From: Eretmocerus hayati
Lineage: Eukaryota; Arthropoda; Insecta; Hymenoptera; Aphelinidae
Assembly: GCA_029851415.1 (NCBI GenBank)
Contig: CM056743.1
Coordinates: forward strand, 122,108,305-122,172,304
DNA: 64,000 bases
Direction of reading: 5' to 3'
A program made the position numbers and the translations under genes. This document shows, in pieces, positions 23,590 through 35,382 of this stretch; the stretch's first letter is position 1; the number at the start of each line of letters is the position of its first letter. Under the pieces are notes generated by a model that had not been told where the DNA came from, did not search any database, and saw nothing but the letters and a program-made list of their open reading frames with translations.

Positions 23590-23755
23590 CGCAATGGGCC
23601 GTGACCCCCGGGGGCCACGGTCCAGAGGTGGGCCGTGGTCCCCGGGGGCCACGGTCCAGAGGTGGGCCGTGGCCACGGTCCCTGGTGGGCCGTGACCCCC
23701 GGGGGTCACGGTCCTGTGGTGGGCCGTGGCCCCCGGGGGTCACGGTCCACCAGTA
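23590..23755 (+). repeat. GC-rich palindromic minisatellite, left array
   Basis: About five units of up to 34 bp, each built on GGGCCGTGACCCCCGGGGG and its complement, so every unit is itself a strong hairpin. Overlapping Pro/Gly-rich open frames on both strands are by-products of the repeat. Confidence 0.85.
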
Positions 23756-23968
23756 TGCTACAAATTCTCTTCGCTCTATCCGGGTCTTCGACTTGCCATT
23801 AAACACTAGGATGAATCAAAATTCAATTTACCTCGCTTCAGTAATATTCTACTGTTGCCTGTTAATAAGAAGTGTATGAGAAGGCTTACGCTGCTTGGCT
23901 GAAAGGTGGCATAATCAGGTGGAGGTAGAGCCTTAAAATTGTAATGAATTAGTTATGAAAATATGTAT

Positions 23969-25686
23969 ATGATGAATTCCTCGCCAAGCGACCTTCGGAA
24001 AGGAGTCATCTCTCAGATTCTTTTTTGACCTTTTTCATTCGATTCTATGGCCCAAAATAGGAACTTCGGACCACCTATGGGGTCCAAAAAAAAATTTCTC
24101 CTCTCCATTGCACGCACATACGTAAATAGACCGAAAATTCATCGTGTAAAAATCGATGCTCTTTTATTCACCAAAATGGGAATATTTCGAGTTTTTGGAT
24201 AACTATCGAATTGCGGGTTGCGGCATCTGAAAGGGCATCAGAAAGCCTATTGAAAACGTCATCGGAAATTCTTTCTGTGTGATTTGGGGGCCTTCTGAAG
24301 GCAAACAAGTGTTTTTCACAAAATTGTTAATTCCTCAAAAAGCCATCTTTTTATTTCTCGAAAATCAGATATTTGACGTGAAATTTTGCGTTCCTGGGAA
24401 AAAATGGGTCCCAGAGAAGTTTGAGGCGGTCCAAGTGACTTATGAGCCATTTGTTGAAAATTTGATCTTTTCGGTTCCAGAAAAAGGCGATTTTCTGCGC
24501 ATGCGCACAAACGTAGACTTTCAATGGAAAGCTGACAAAATTTCCTATAAAATGACTACCCGCAAAGTTGAAATTCATCACTGAAACGGGATTTGCAACG
24601 ATTAATTATGTCGAATCAGAATCACATGAAAATTCAGTCCATTAACACCTTCGTGGCGCCTGCTGAGATGACACATCTACGAGATCTTCTCGGGACTCAA
24701 TTTTGAGTACGAAATTGACCTGAAAAAAATTCGGACCACATGGTTTCAACGTAAAATTGTATGAACTTTCAGAATATGCGATGAAGAACCCCGTTTGAGG
24801 CGAACCCAAGGTGCTACATTCGATTCTTGCCAGAAAATACTATTTTTCACATTCAAAATTGCATAAATATGCGATGAATTTTCCATCGCATATTTTGAAA
24901 GTTCAGACAATTTCACGTTGAAACCATGTCGTCCTCAAAATTGAGTCCCGAGAAGATCTCGTAGATGTGTCATCTCAGCAGGCGCCACAAAGGCGTTAAT
25001 GGGCTGAATTTTCATGTGATTTTGATTCCATATAATTAATCGTTGCAGATCCTGTTTCAGTGCATGAATTTCAACTTTGCGGGTAGTCATTTTATAGGAA
25101 ATTTTGTCAGATTTCCATTGAACATGGCGCCGAAAGTCTACGTTTGTGCGCATGAGCAGAAAATCGCCTTTTTCGAAACCGAAAAGACCAAGTTTTCAAA
25201 AAATGGCTCGTAAGTCACTTGGATCGCCCCAAACTTCTCCGAAACCCATTCTTTTCGGAGAAACGCAAAGATTCACGTCAAATATCTAATTTTCAAAAAA
25301 TAAAAAAACGGCATTTCGAGGAATTAACGTTTCAGTGAAAAACACTTGTTTGCCTTCCGGTGGCCCCCAAATCACAGAGAAGGAATTTCCGACGATGTTT
25401 TCGATAGGTTTTCTGCTGCCCTTTCAGGTGCCGCAACTCGCAAATCGATAACTATCCAAAAACTCGAAATATTCTCATTTTCGTGAATAAAAATCGATTT
25501 TTACACGATGAATTTTCGGTCTGTTTACGTATGTGCGTGCAATGGAGAGGAGAAATTCTTTCTGGACCCCATAGGTGGTCCGAAGTTCCTATTTTGGGCC
25601 ATAGGATTGAATGAAAAAGGTTAAAAAAGAATCTGAGAGATGACCCCTTTCCGTAGGTCGCTTTGGCGTGGAATTCATCATATAAG
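23969..25686. mobile_element. Foldback element FB1, about 850-bp arms
   Basis: The outer ends contain GATGAATTCC and the inverse GGAATTCATC. The arms pair through TCTATGGCCCAAAATAGGAA, GTGGTCCGAAG/CTTCGGACCAC, TGCACGCACATACG, GCGCATGCGCA and GGCGCCTGCTGAGATGACAC blocks, meeting near 24860. Identity is about 85-90 percent. Matching open frames in the arms (24351-24581, 24935-25153) are repeat echoes. Confidence 0.8.
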
Positions 25687-25689
25687 ACC

Positions 25690-28550
25690 CATATCTCCAC
25701 CCATATCTCCTATCACTAGGGTCTTAGATCCACCATCTCAACAGCATCATGAGGAGAACAAAACTCAGCAGGTGTTCGAACGCCATAACCTTGGAATATG
25801 TAGCTAAGAGATAATAATTCGGGTATATAATGGGATACGGGGCGTTCCTTACTTAGGATTATCAAGGGTTTGTAACGGGATATATTTCCAATTCCGTTGG
25901 ATTTTCTTAAATTTAAATAATTATTAGAGCCATATCACATGGAAATATTGATCTTTGGGTGTCGAAAATGTGCCAGCCTTAAATCTCACTCCCGAAGATT
26001 TTAAGGTGTATTTTTCGACTTTTTGGAATATATATGAACTCGCGCACAAGTATCGATATTCTCGAATATTTTTGGCCTGTGCAAAAAATTAGAATCATCA
26101 AATACTGCGCGATTTTGCATTTTATCGCATTTTTTGCTCGTGGCTCTTCTGTCTTGATATTTCGATTGTTCTATGTAGCACCATATTGTAGACAATGAAA
26201 TTTTCTAAATATTTGAAACAAAGTTCATCTTTTTATCTATTATGTAAGTTACTAAAATTGGCAAAAAAGGCGAAAAAGGACGAAATTTTCTTTGATTGTT
26301 CATTCCGAGAAAAGGCAACCGATTAATGTGTCACTGCCGGGGCATAAAGTCCTCGTTAATCTGAATATGGGCCATTTCGGAGCAAATCGAGGAGCAAATC
26401 ATCGAATCCCGGCACCGGGGGGTCTGGAACGAATCCCAAAAAATTTTTTTCCCGTTAATACCATGTTGATATAGTACAAAAAAAATTTTTTGGGATTTTT
26501 TCTGAGGCCCCTGTTGGCCCTGGGGCCTATAAAAAGTCCTTCTAGGCCCCTCGTACTTTCTTCCTTCCAATACCTACTAATTTCTATGAGCTATTTGCTG
26601 AGAGAACATTTTAACGATTTTCGGGCTTGCTTCAAAGTGATGTAGTTCCCAATTGACTTTTACCAGTGGTCATTTTAAAGTTCTTGAAGAAAGCTACAAT
26701 TTGACTGCTGGTGAAAGTCAATTATCGAACTTTTCATAGGGGTTACAGTCGTTACAAGTTGACCAGTTTTGTAAAAATGCCAAACTTTGAACTGAATTTG
26801 AATTAAATCGTTTTTCTTCCTTCGACCCCAAATCTGTGCGAATATGTTTTTTTGATACAAATAATATCAATCAGAACAATAATTTGGGTGGGATATTGAA
26901 TTCTCGATTTTATTCAGCCAATTTAAAACACTCTATTTTGACTTTTTGCTCAAAATGTCCTCACAGGTATGGCTCGCATATGCTTCCAACTGAACTAGTG
27001 TGCAACAACCTGTGTGGGATTACTCTCCAATGTACCCCCAAATGTGTCTGAAATCTCCCGGAGGCGAGCCTCGAGCTAGATGCGAGCAGGAGGTTCTATT
27101 TTACGAGTTGAATATGGGCATTATTCCGTTTATTTGGACGCAGGCGAGAGTGGGATTTCACTCATTCTAGCTCACGAATGAGATGAGCCGCTAAAACAGT
27201 TATCCAAACATGTTCTCCCGACTCCAAATGACCATTTAAACACGTCCTCATGATCAATTTGGTTCTTATTCATCTGAAGGCACTCCATCGAAAAACATAT
27301 AACTATAATGTTTTCTAGTCTGAGAGCAACAATGAATATTTTGGAGCGAAACTGACCCCGAAATCATGTTTAGATGATCATTTTGAGTCAGGCAACCATG
27401 TTCGTATCCCTCTTTCGGCTGCTCATCTCATTTGTGAGCTGGAATGGATGAAATCCCACTAACTCTCGCCTGCGTCCAAATAGACGGAATAATATTCGAC
27501 GGTTTCATTTTCAACACGTAAAATAGGATCTCCTGCTCGCATTCAGCTCGAGGCTCACCTCCGGGAGTTTTTAGACACATTTGATTGGAGAGTAATCCCA
27601 CACAGGTTGTTGCACACTAGTTCAGATGGAAGCATATGCGAGCCACACCCGTGAGGTCATTTCAAGCAAAAAATCAAAATAGAGTGTTTTGAATTGGCTG
27701 AATAAAATCGAGAATTCAATATATCCCACCCAGATTATTGTTCTGATTGATATTATTTGTATCAAAAAACATATTCGCACAGATTTGGGGTCGAAGGAAG
27801 AAAAACGATTTAATTCAAATTCAGCTCAAAGTTTGGCATTTTTACAAAACTGGTCAACTTGTAACGACTGTAACCCCTATGAAAAGTTCGATAATCGACT
27901 TTTACTAGTAGTCAAATTGTAGCTCTCTTCAAGACCTTCAAAATGACCACTTGTAAAAGTCGATTATCACATGTCTAGTGGGAGTTACATCACTTTGAAG
28001 CAAGCCCAAAAATCGTTAAAATGTTCTCTCAGCAAATAGCTCCTGGAAATTGGTAGGTTCAAGTATCGACCTTGGGCAATTCTCTTCTCCGAAGTACTAG
28101 TCTTAAGGAAGAAAATACGCCCAGGTACGTCTAAAAATGTAGAGTCTGGTCGAAGTTATGATTTTCTGGAAGTAGGCTAGAGAGGGGCCTGGAAGGACTT
28201 TTTATAGGCCCCAGGGCTCACAGGGGCCTTAGAAAAAATACCAAAAAATTTTTGTACTATATCAACATGGTATTAACGAAAAAAAATGTATCAATCTTTT
28301 CGTGCGATATGGCTCTAATAATTATTTCAAATCAAGAAAATCCATCGGAATTGGATAATATATTCCGTTACAAACCCTTGATCATCCTGAGCAAGGAACG
28401 CCCCGTATCCCGTTATGTACCCGAATGATGATCTCTTAGCTACCTATTTCAAGGTTATGGCTTTCGAATAACTGCTGAGTTTTGTTCTCCTAATGACGCT
28501 GTTGAGCTGGTGGATCAAAGGCCCTAGTGATAGGAGATACGGGTACTAAG
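25690..28550. mobile_element. Foldback element FB2, about 1.2-kb arms
   Basis: Outer arms 25695-25940 and 28290-28545 are inverse copies (CTCCTATCACTAGGG, GAGAACAAAACTCAGCAG, GGGCGTTCCTT). Inner arms 26450-27300 and 27320-28280 are inverse copies (GATATAGTACAAAAAA, GTTACAAGTTGACCAGTTTT, GCGAGCCTCGAGCT, CTCGCCTGCGTCCAAATA), centred near 27310. The left arm has an extra segment of about 500 bp (25945-26450). A fragment of the inner arm recurs at 44505-44690. Confidence 0.75.
25945..26450 (+). repeat. Extra segment in the left arm of FB2
   Basis: This segment has no inverse partner in the right arm, so it probably inserted after FB2 formed (or was lost from the other arm). Its first 110 bp match 3236-3370. 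Its last part (GGAGCAAATC-GAATCCC) resembles 31040-31090. Confidence 0.55.
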
Positions 28551-29505
28551 GTAAGTATACCCAACTTGCCTCTGTACCCAACTTGCCCCCATATCCCGAT
28601 CTTGGGAATGGGCACTCCTTGGCCCCCGGGCAACCCTCTTTTACGTTTGTTATATTAAAATATGAGAAAGTAAGTAGTTTGCATCGACCCCGAATCATTC
28701 CTGCGTTCTCCAGAAAATCTCAAGTGATTTTTCTATTTTTCGTGATTGCTTAGCTAAGAAAGCACCGAGGGAATTGCGTTCAGTAAAATCGGTTCCAAAT
28801 TCTTTGAGTTCAACCAATCTTAACGTAAGCGCATTCGATTCCTTGTTTTAAGACCTTCAAAATCCATTTTTCAAAATTGCAATATTTGGATCTGGAGCTG
28901 ATTTATGTGCAAAACACGGAGACGATTTGTAAACAAGGATGCCAACATCGAAGTGTACCTTACATGCCCCCATACGTTTATCTCGAAAGGGCGTGCAGAA
29001 CGACTTTTTTTACCACTCAGAACGTGTTTATCACGCCAAAATAGGAAGGAAACAGTGTTTTGGACCGGTGAGAAGCTCCAAATGTGCGTATACGGCGATA
29101 AAAACACTGTACCGCCGATCATAATGGATTTTTGAAGAATTGAGACAGTTCGGATCCATTTCATCAAAACGAGACGTAGCTCAGTGCATTTTAAAGGACC
29201 TAAAACAAGCTTCAAAATAAGGTTCAATACGTAGGAAAATATTGACGTAGACTAGAGTTGTTGGGGAAGTGGCTAAATGGGGGCAAATTGGGTACGTTAT
29301 TTTGTAAACTCTGAAAAATCACTTTTTGGAAAAGTTAAGACAGTTCGGCTCCATTTGATTGAATTTGAACGTACTTAGATTCATTCTAAAGATCTTAGAA
29401 CAAGCTTTAAAATGAGCTAAAGCACGTTGAAAATTGTTGAGGTAGACCAAAATTATCAAGAAAATGGCTTAATGGGGTCAAGTTGGGTACACTTATCTTA
29501 TACAT
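28550..29505. mobile_element. Element bordered by TACCCAACTTGCC motifs
   Basis: TATACCCAACTTGCC at 28556 and TACCCAACTTGCCCCCAT at about 28576 face the inverse (GGGGCAAATTGGGTACGTTA at about 29280 and GTCAAGTTGGGTACACTTA at about 29480). The two inner blocks around 29130-29300 and 29330-29500 are also related to each other (CAGTTCGG-TCCATTT). It looks like a non-autonomous DNA element with a partial terminal duplication. It is non-coding. Confidence 0.5.
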
Positions 29506-29724
29506 ATTTTTATCACTGATTCATTACAATTTTAAGGCTCTACCTCCACCTGATTATGCCACCTTTCAGCCACGCAGCGTGAGCCTTGTCTGACACTTCT
29601 CGACAGGCAACAGTAGAATATTACTGAAGCGAGGTAAATTGAATTTTGATCCATTCTAATGTTTAATCTGGTGATGCCGGCAAGTGGAAGACCCTCATAG
29701 AGCGAAGAGAGTCTGTAGCATACT

Positions 29725-29945
29725 GGTGGGCCGTGACCCTCGGGGGGCCACGGCCCACCACAGGACCGTGACCCCGGCCCATCACAGGACCGTGACCCCC
29801 GGGGGTCACGGCCCACCATAGGACCGTGACCCCCGGGGGCCACGGCCCACCATAGGACCGTGACCCCCGGGGGCCACGGCCCACCAGGGACCGTGGCCAC
29901 GGCCCACCATAGGACCGTGGCCCCCGGGGGTCACGGCCCATTGCG
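29725..29945 (-). repeat. GC-rich palindromic minisatellite, right array
   Basis: Six to seven units of the same family as 23590-23755, in inverse orientation as expected for the other arm. Unit number differs between arms, so the arrays have expanded or contracted independently. The array is followed by the same CATTGCGTTTTCCCCGGGT border as on the left. Confidence 0.85.
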
Positions 29946-30291
29946 TTTTCCCCGGGTAACCTCAAAGATTGTCGGAGTCTCTGTTACTGTTCAAAATATT
30001 ACTTAGTAATCAACAGCTTCACGCGTGTCATTTCTAAGTCTGCAAAGAGCTGCAAATAATTATAATTCCTCTGGGGCCACAGAACTATAACAATAATAGG
30101 CGACACAGACGCGTTTTGCTTCACGTTGTCTACAGCACGAGGTAAACAAACGACCAAACATCAAGTAAACATCAAGAAGAAAGTCAGGTTTGATCAAGTA
30201 GGAGTTTTTTTCTTGATCAAGTCTTGATAAAAAACTTGATCAAGATTTGATAAAATCTTCAAGCGGCTTGAACATATTTCTAATCGGGACC

Positions 30292-31716
30292 TTTTCAAGA
30301 TAACTACAAAGATCAACAACTAATACCCCATATGAGCTAGTGCAGAGAGATGTGTGAGCCTGTTACCCTTAAGGTTATCAATATTATATATAATGTGATG
30401 TATAATGTATAATTTACTAGATATAATATACATAAGGTGAGTTAGTGGTTACCAATCTCACATGAGATCTTTCTAAGACTTTCCTGATGTTTAGGCATGG
30501 CACACTTGACTTGATTTTGTTTGTGAGAGACCGTTTTATATTTATGATTCGTAGATTTTCGAAATCTCTCATCACCGGTCTATCCTTTGAAAGAATCACA
30601 AGATTTTCGTACGCTGGTTTAAAAAATTATGCGTTTACGCTATGCGAAGTGTAGTTCTTCCAATCCTCGAGATTTGCACGCTAATAACTAGCCGGTTTTT
30701 TTCACAGGTGCACTGAAGCTTCAGGCTATAACAGATTAGATCAAGAAACTTTAGTCAGCCAGGATTTGCTCGATTAAAGGCTCAGCTACTTCAGTGTGAA
30801 AAATTTACTTGAAATTGTTCTGCCTTAATATGTGACTGGTAAAATGGGAGTTATATGCTGATTTGAAAATCTTCGTCGAATTCAACATGGGATCAACTCG
30901 GGGATCAGGCATGGCGCTAAGCCTCAATATTTCTATAAATTACTATAGAACACGAAGGTCACTCTTCGAATCCGAATTAGTTCCTATCAGGAGTGTACCA
31001 GTCGCAGTATATTTTATTCTCAAACGTATAAAGGTTATTTCGGAGCATTTCAGCCAGAATCGTCACCGGGGGTTTGGGAAAAATCCCAAAGAATTTATTT
31101 CTGTCAGTACTATGTTTAGATAGTACCAAAGATTTTTTGTTTTTTTTTTTTTTATCATTCCGAAGCCTACCATTGGCTTTAGGGCCCATAAAAGATCCAT
31201 TCTAGGCTCCTTCCTAGCCCATTCTTAAAAAATCATAGCTACTACTTGACTCCTTCTGATGCACTTAAGCGCATTCTATTTTTGAAGACTAGAAATATCG
31301 AGAAAAAATGTTCCAAGATTGGTAATCGGTAATGTTATACCAACGAATATAGACCGTAATAGAAGCACAGGTCCCGTGTATTTTCTTCAGCCAGAGCTTG
31401 GGTCACAGCCCAGTTAGTGCTGTGACTCAAACACCAGGTGGCGACCACTCGGGTCACGCCATGGCGGCGAATGCGCGAGAGCTTGGCGATGCAAAAGCAG
31501 AAGCTGCCATGCCGACGCTGACGCCGACTTTTTTTTTACATTGAACTCTCGTTTCGCGGTATGTTATTTCAGCGTCCCAGGTCCTTTCCCATTTGCTGAA
31601 TTTTTTGTAACGAGGGATGTTTTTGTTATTGGGAAGTCAATTCCAAACATCAAATCTCAAGCCCCTCTATATAGGGGCCAGCACTTTATATACAACCTTT
31701 GTTCATCCGTTTGTAA
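30292..31716. other. AT-rich stretch with a dispersed-repeat fragment
   Basis: No gene is supported. The segment 31070-31215 (AAATCCCAAAGAATTTATTT, a T-tract, then GGGCCCATAAAAGATCC) is a diverged relative of 26425-26550 and of the inverse at 28190-28280. A GC-richer patch at 31390-31530 holds GCTGTGACTC-type motifs without a clear assignment. Confidence 0.45.
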
Positions 31717-31797
31717 GTATTGATTGGTGTAGTCGATACAGTATCGGACTAGGCCCCGGTAGGTCGAGGTTTGATCCCGGATAATTCTGTTTTTTTT
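31717..31797 (+). tRNA. tRNA-Pro-like Pol III relic (pseudogene or SINE head)
   Basis: A 71-nt tRNA-sized segment (31717-31787). It has a box A-like TGGTGTAGTCG (31725-31735), an anticodon stem ATCGG/CCGGT at exactly the expected distance, and an anticodon-position AGG (Pro). A box B-like GGTTTGATCC (31768-31777) is followed by a T8 terminator at 31790-31797. Defects: two of seven acceptor pairs fail, the anticodon loop is 8 nt and the T stem pairs badly. I read it as a tRNA-derived pseudogene or SINE head rather than a functional tRNA. Confidence 0.45.
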
Positions 31798-31860
31798 CAG
31801 TGAACTCCCTAATTAACGATATAATTAATTACGAATAGTCGTACCTTAGACGCTACTTTA

Positions 31861-33221
31861 TTTTTATTTCTCCCCAACGTCCATGGAAATTTACCTTGAT
31901 ATTCAATCAGAATTGAACATACGATCGTTTTTTCGAATATAGCAAGTGTTACATTGTTTTTAAAAAGTCGTTCGGGCAAAGTTGGAAGTTTTATTTTCTT
32001 TACGGAATTCGGAAATTATTAAAATGAATATATTTAATTGTCGTCCCAAAGGACCCCGCCATAAACATAGGGATTTTGGGTTTCGGTCAAACTAATTCAT
32101 CCGGGACTCAATCGAAAGATCTCGGCAAGCTGAGTAAAAGTCTCAATGGGCGCTCGGCCCGAGAGTTCATGGTTTCTGAGCTATTTCATCTAAAAGTCAC
32201 CCGTGCTTGGTAGAGGAAGTGAGGTTAGGAGGTGTGTTGATACGATGTCGATCGCGTTCGGAATCTCTACGATCGACGAATCTTTTCATTTCGAGCTTCC
32301 GGGCTTTGACGTATCAAATCATTCTCCGCGATTTTTTTAAAAAATGAATCTGTCGTAGCTGAAAAATCGCACGGGAGTGTTATTCAAGATTGTGAAGTGA
32401 TACTCACAGATTTTTTCGTATGCAATCTGGCTATTATTCAAATCGATCTCATTTTTTACTCTCTCAGCGGGAATCGGCTATCGGAGACGAATCCTCGCAG
32501 AAACCAGCCGAGATTATTCGCTTAGTATTTAGAAGCTTTCGATGCAAGATACGCAATGCTGAGACAGTACGACAATGTTGGAGCGCCTCTTTCTCAATCT
32601 CGAGTTCTTGTCTCGAGATCCCAATGCCCAACTAATGCACTTAACTTTTGAATAAATGTAGATTGCGATTGCTTTTGCACGAAATAATCCAAGCTGCAGG
32701 GCTCTTCTGATGCATAACTCTGAATCCATGAGATGACGCAGGTCGGTCAATACTCTAATCTCTCTCAACTCGAGAAGAGCTCGAAAAAGCATTTCCTTGC
32801 TACTCGTTTTCAACCTATGCTCATGCTTTTATCTCATACGTACACACATTCAAAAAAAGTATAGCCGAGAATGCAAAAATAAGTTCGAGAGATCGCTGTT
32901 AGAAATAAGACGAGATGCTCGAAATGAAATGCATGTTCTGGATGATTCCGAAAAATCTTCGTGGCGAACGCTCAAAACTCTTATCTGCCGACGTAGCAAA
33001 ATACGTCATTGATGTTCGATTCTCCTTGGGTATTGAGATCTCGATCGCCCGCTCTGGTCGCGCTCGAATGAAAGACCAAAATGTGTGCTAGTTCTGATGT
33101 CTTTTTGCTCATGAAATGCTTTGATTGTGTCTCTTGAGTCAGATCATGAAACAACAAGTCGTGTTATGTGAAATAATTCCAAAATCTGTAATCATCACTT
33201 GCGCAACAAACAGATTTAGTC
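31861..33221 (+). repeat. Left 1.36-kb terminal inverted repeat of the DDE/SWIM transposon
   Basis: This is the inverse partner of 41652-43470. The inner part (about 32045-33221) is essentially identical between arms, as shown by identical open frames of 71, 94 and 71 codons in both. The outer 180 bp are only about 85 percent identical, with small indels. The shared open frames overlap each other on opposite strands and have no domain, so I regard them as non-coding. The element's exact outer end and target duplication could not be fixed. Confidence 0.85.
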
Positions 33222-33701
33222 CCTACTACTCGCTCTATCCTTGATGGCATAGAGATCATAATACCGTTTTCATTGCTTGTTTCAATAATGACTCGATTAA
33301 CGGTCGGCGACGTTAAATCGTCACAGGTGATTCAATGATGCAATTTTATCTTGCGTGGGAGTATGGGGAATGCATGTTGTTTTGATTTTGTGAGAAATGA
33401 CGATCGCTGCACCTTCGAACAACGTTTGTTGATGCAGCCGACGCAGCGTTGGATATAGAATTATTGCACATATAAACATCAGTAGATCCATAGTGTATCT
33501 TGAAAACAGAGATAGGGTATCTCTTTATTCTTGTCTGACACGTTTTTGATTCACCAGTAAGTAGTTCACCCCCTCAATTCTCACTATTTTTTTCTCATGA
33601 TCGGTATCTTATATAATGACACGTGAAATAGGTTATCAAAATAACGAATCCCGAAGAGCGATGGATATTTTTCTTCCGTAAATGAATCGCGCGGAGAAGA
33701 C

Positions 33702-35278
33702 ATGGAAAATAGACGGCAAAGAGGACTTATTCCCTGTTACACTTGCAATGCTGCACTTGCGCCCCGGAATATGCCTCGCATTGGTGAAGACATTGAACGA
33801 CGTGAAATAGCTATATCGCGCCGTGATGCGGCTGGGCGAGTACCGATGCAGATTACGGAAGAAACGAGATTTTGCTTCAATTGTAATCGATCAGTCACCG
33901 ATGAGATACGTTTGTTACAAAATGATCCGTCTGCTGTGAGGCTGAATGTTCTGAGTCAAACTTCATCGCAGACTTGTTTGATATGTGATGGAGATAATCA
34001 TCTCGTAAGACTCAGTTTGAAAGCAAGAGTGAATATATTTTTGAAAAGAAACATATATGCGTCGGAAAATACAAGGTCTTGTCGGAATCATTTAGATGAT
34101 GCCGGGCAGTTGATGCCTGAATTCCTCGATGGCTTGCGTTTTGTAAACAGGCCGCTCAGAATTGCAGGCACAGTTCTAAGACCATTTCTAGATGAGCTGC
34201 GGGATAACTGTACGACTGGTACAAGGTATGAGAATGAAAATAATTTCACCGAAGAAGAGTTCGCAACTCTGAGTCCAGTGACGAGAGAACAGTTTAGAAT
34301 CTTGTTTACGTATTGTGATCCGATCATTGAGCGGGATCAATTCCTTTACGTAACCAAGAGACATTTGTTAACTTTTCTTTGCAAAATGCGCCAGGGCGTG
34401 CCCGATGATTTCCTAGCTTCTACATTTGGATACAATAGCAGACAAAGAGCCAGTTCTGTCATCGCAACTGTTCGAAGATCACTAATGCAACGGTTTGTGC
34501 CTGAGAATCTTGGCCTGGGTCACATAACGAGAGATCAATTTATTGCCAGGCATGTGACTGATTTCGCCAATCATTTATACAATCCAACGCCCGGAACAGG
34601 CAGAATTATACTATATATTGATGGGACGTACATTGAAGTCGAGATGAGCAGCAATTTCAGTGCGGCTAGAAAATCGTACAGTTCTCACAAGAATTATTAT
34701 CTGCTGAAACCTGCAGTGGTTGTCGGTCCTGATGGGTACATTTTGGACGTGCATCCTATATACTTCTCAGATGTGCGAAATAATGACGCTGCTATGCTTA
34801 TAGACACTCTGCAGAGGTATGCAGCTCATAACTTCAGACCGTGGATACGACCAGGGGATATCATCATTCTCGATCGAGGATATCGAAATGCTCGCTTGAT
34901 TTTGGAACAGGCTGGGATCACTGTTATCATGCCGCCGTTCCTGGAGCGTAATCAGAGGCAGTTCACTACTGAAGAAGCTAATAATTCGAGATTGATCACG
35001 AAAACGAGATGGATTGTTGAGGCAAGGAACGGGCATTTCAAGAGCATGTTCAAGTTTTTCGACCATAGAGTGTCAGCCACACATGCCACTAATCTTGAAG
35101 ATTTCTTCAAGATTGCTGCGGCAATCATCAACCGATTTCGCCCAACAATTGATATGAATGGAATGGATGCTCAGTATGCAAACGAGTTGAGGATTCGTGC
35201 AGCCCAACCCAACGTGATGCAGGCACGAATCGAAGTGGACAACTATCTGAGAACGCGAAATGGACGGTGGATACGCTT
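33702..35278 (+). pseudogene. DDE transposase, N-terminal part, split by retrotransposon
   Basis: ATG at 33702. The 5' part gives 525 intact codons before the interruption. It has paired cysteines C12/C15/C58/C61 and C92/C95/H100/C127/H130, which could bind zinc. The catalytic core has D307 (in YIDGTY), D391 (in ILDRGY) and E440 (in IVEARNGHFK), with spacing typical of DDE_Tnp_4 enzymes that cut and paste DNA at the inverted repeats. PPFLERNQ before the Glu is also typical. The retrotransposon's poly(T) then shifts the frame into Phe-rich junk. The gene resumes in phase at 40617; the uninterrupted protein would have been 663 residues. No other disabling change was seen, so the insertion is probably what killed it. 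Confidence 0.85.
35267..35278. repeat. Target-site duplication, copy 1
   Basis: GTGGATACGCTT, identical to 40605-40616. This perfect 12-bp direct repeat brackets the retrotransposon and proves insertion into the transposase gene. Confidence 0.95.
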
Positions 35279-35382
35279 TTTTTTTTTTTTTTTTTTTTTT
35301 TATTTGAGCAATTTTAATCTCTTCAGAGATTATTTTGCTGAATCAAATACACAGTGTATATACAGTATCATATTTTTACATA

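Larger units (their letters stand above)
23062..30291. mobile_element. Composite 7.2-kb nested foldback element
   Basis: Outer inverted ends lie at 23062-23169 and 30183-30291. They share CCCGATTAGAAAT, TTCAAGCC, several CTTGATCAAG palindromes and CTCCTACTTGATCAAAC. A second inverse layer (23573-23968 and 29500-29960) contains GC-rich minisatellites and a roughly 190-bp unique block. Between them, near 23969-29500, sit two further foldback elements and a TACCCAACTTGCC-bordered element. The outer element would be about 1.7 kb without these insertions. No transposase frame was found anywhere inside, so all layers look non-autonomous. Confidence 0.7.

Noticed and set aside
23576..23879. Pro/Gly/Arg-rich frames on both strands, also at 29532-29965
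   Set aside because: They are translation of the self-complementary GC minisatellite, open on both strands because of composition.
32420..33012. Open frames of 71, 94 and 71 codons conserved in both transposon arms
   Set aside because: Perfect conservation reflects identity of the inverted repeats. The frames overlap on opposite strands and show no domain or start context.
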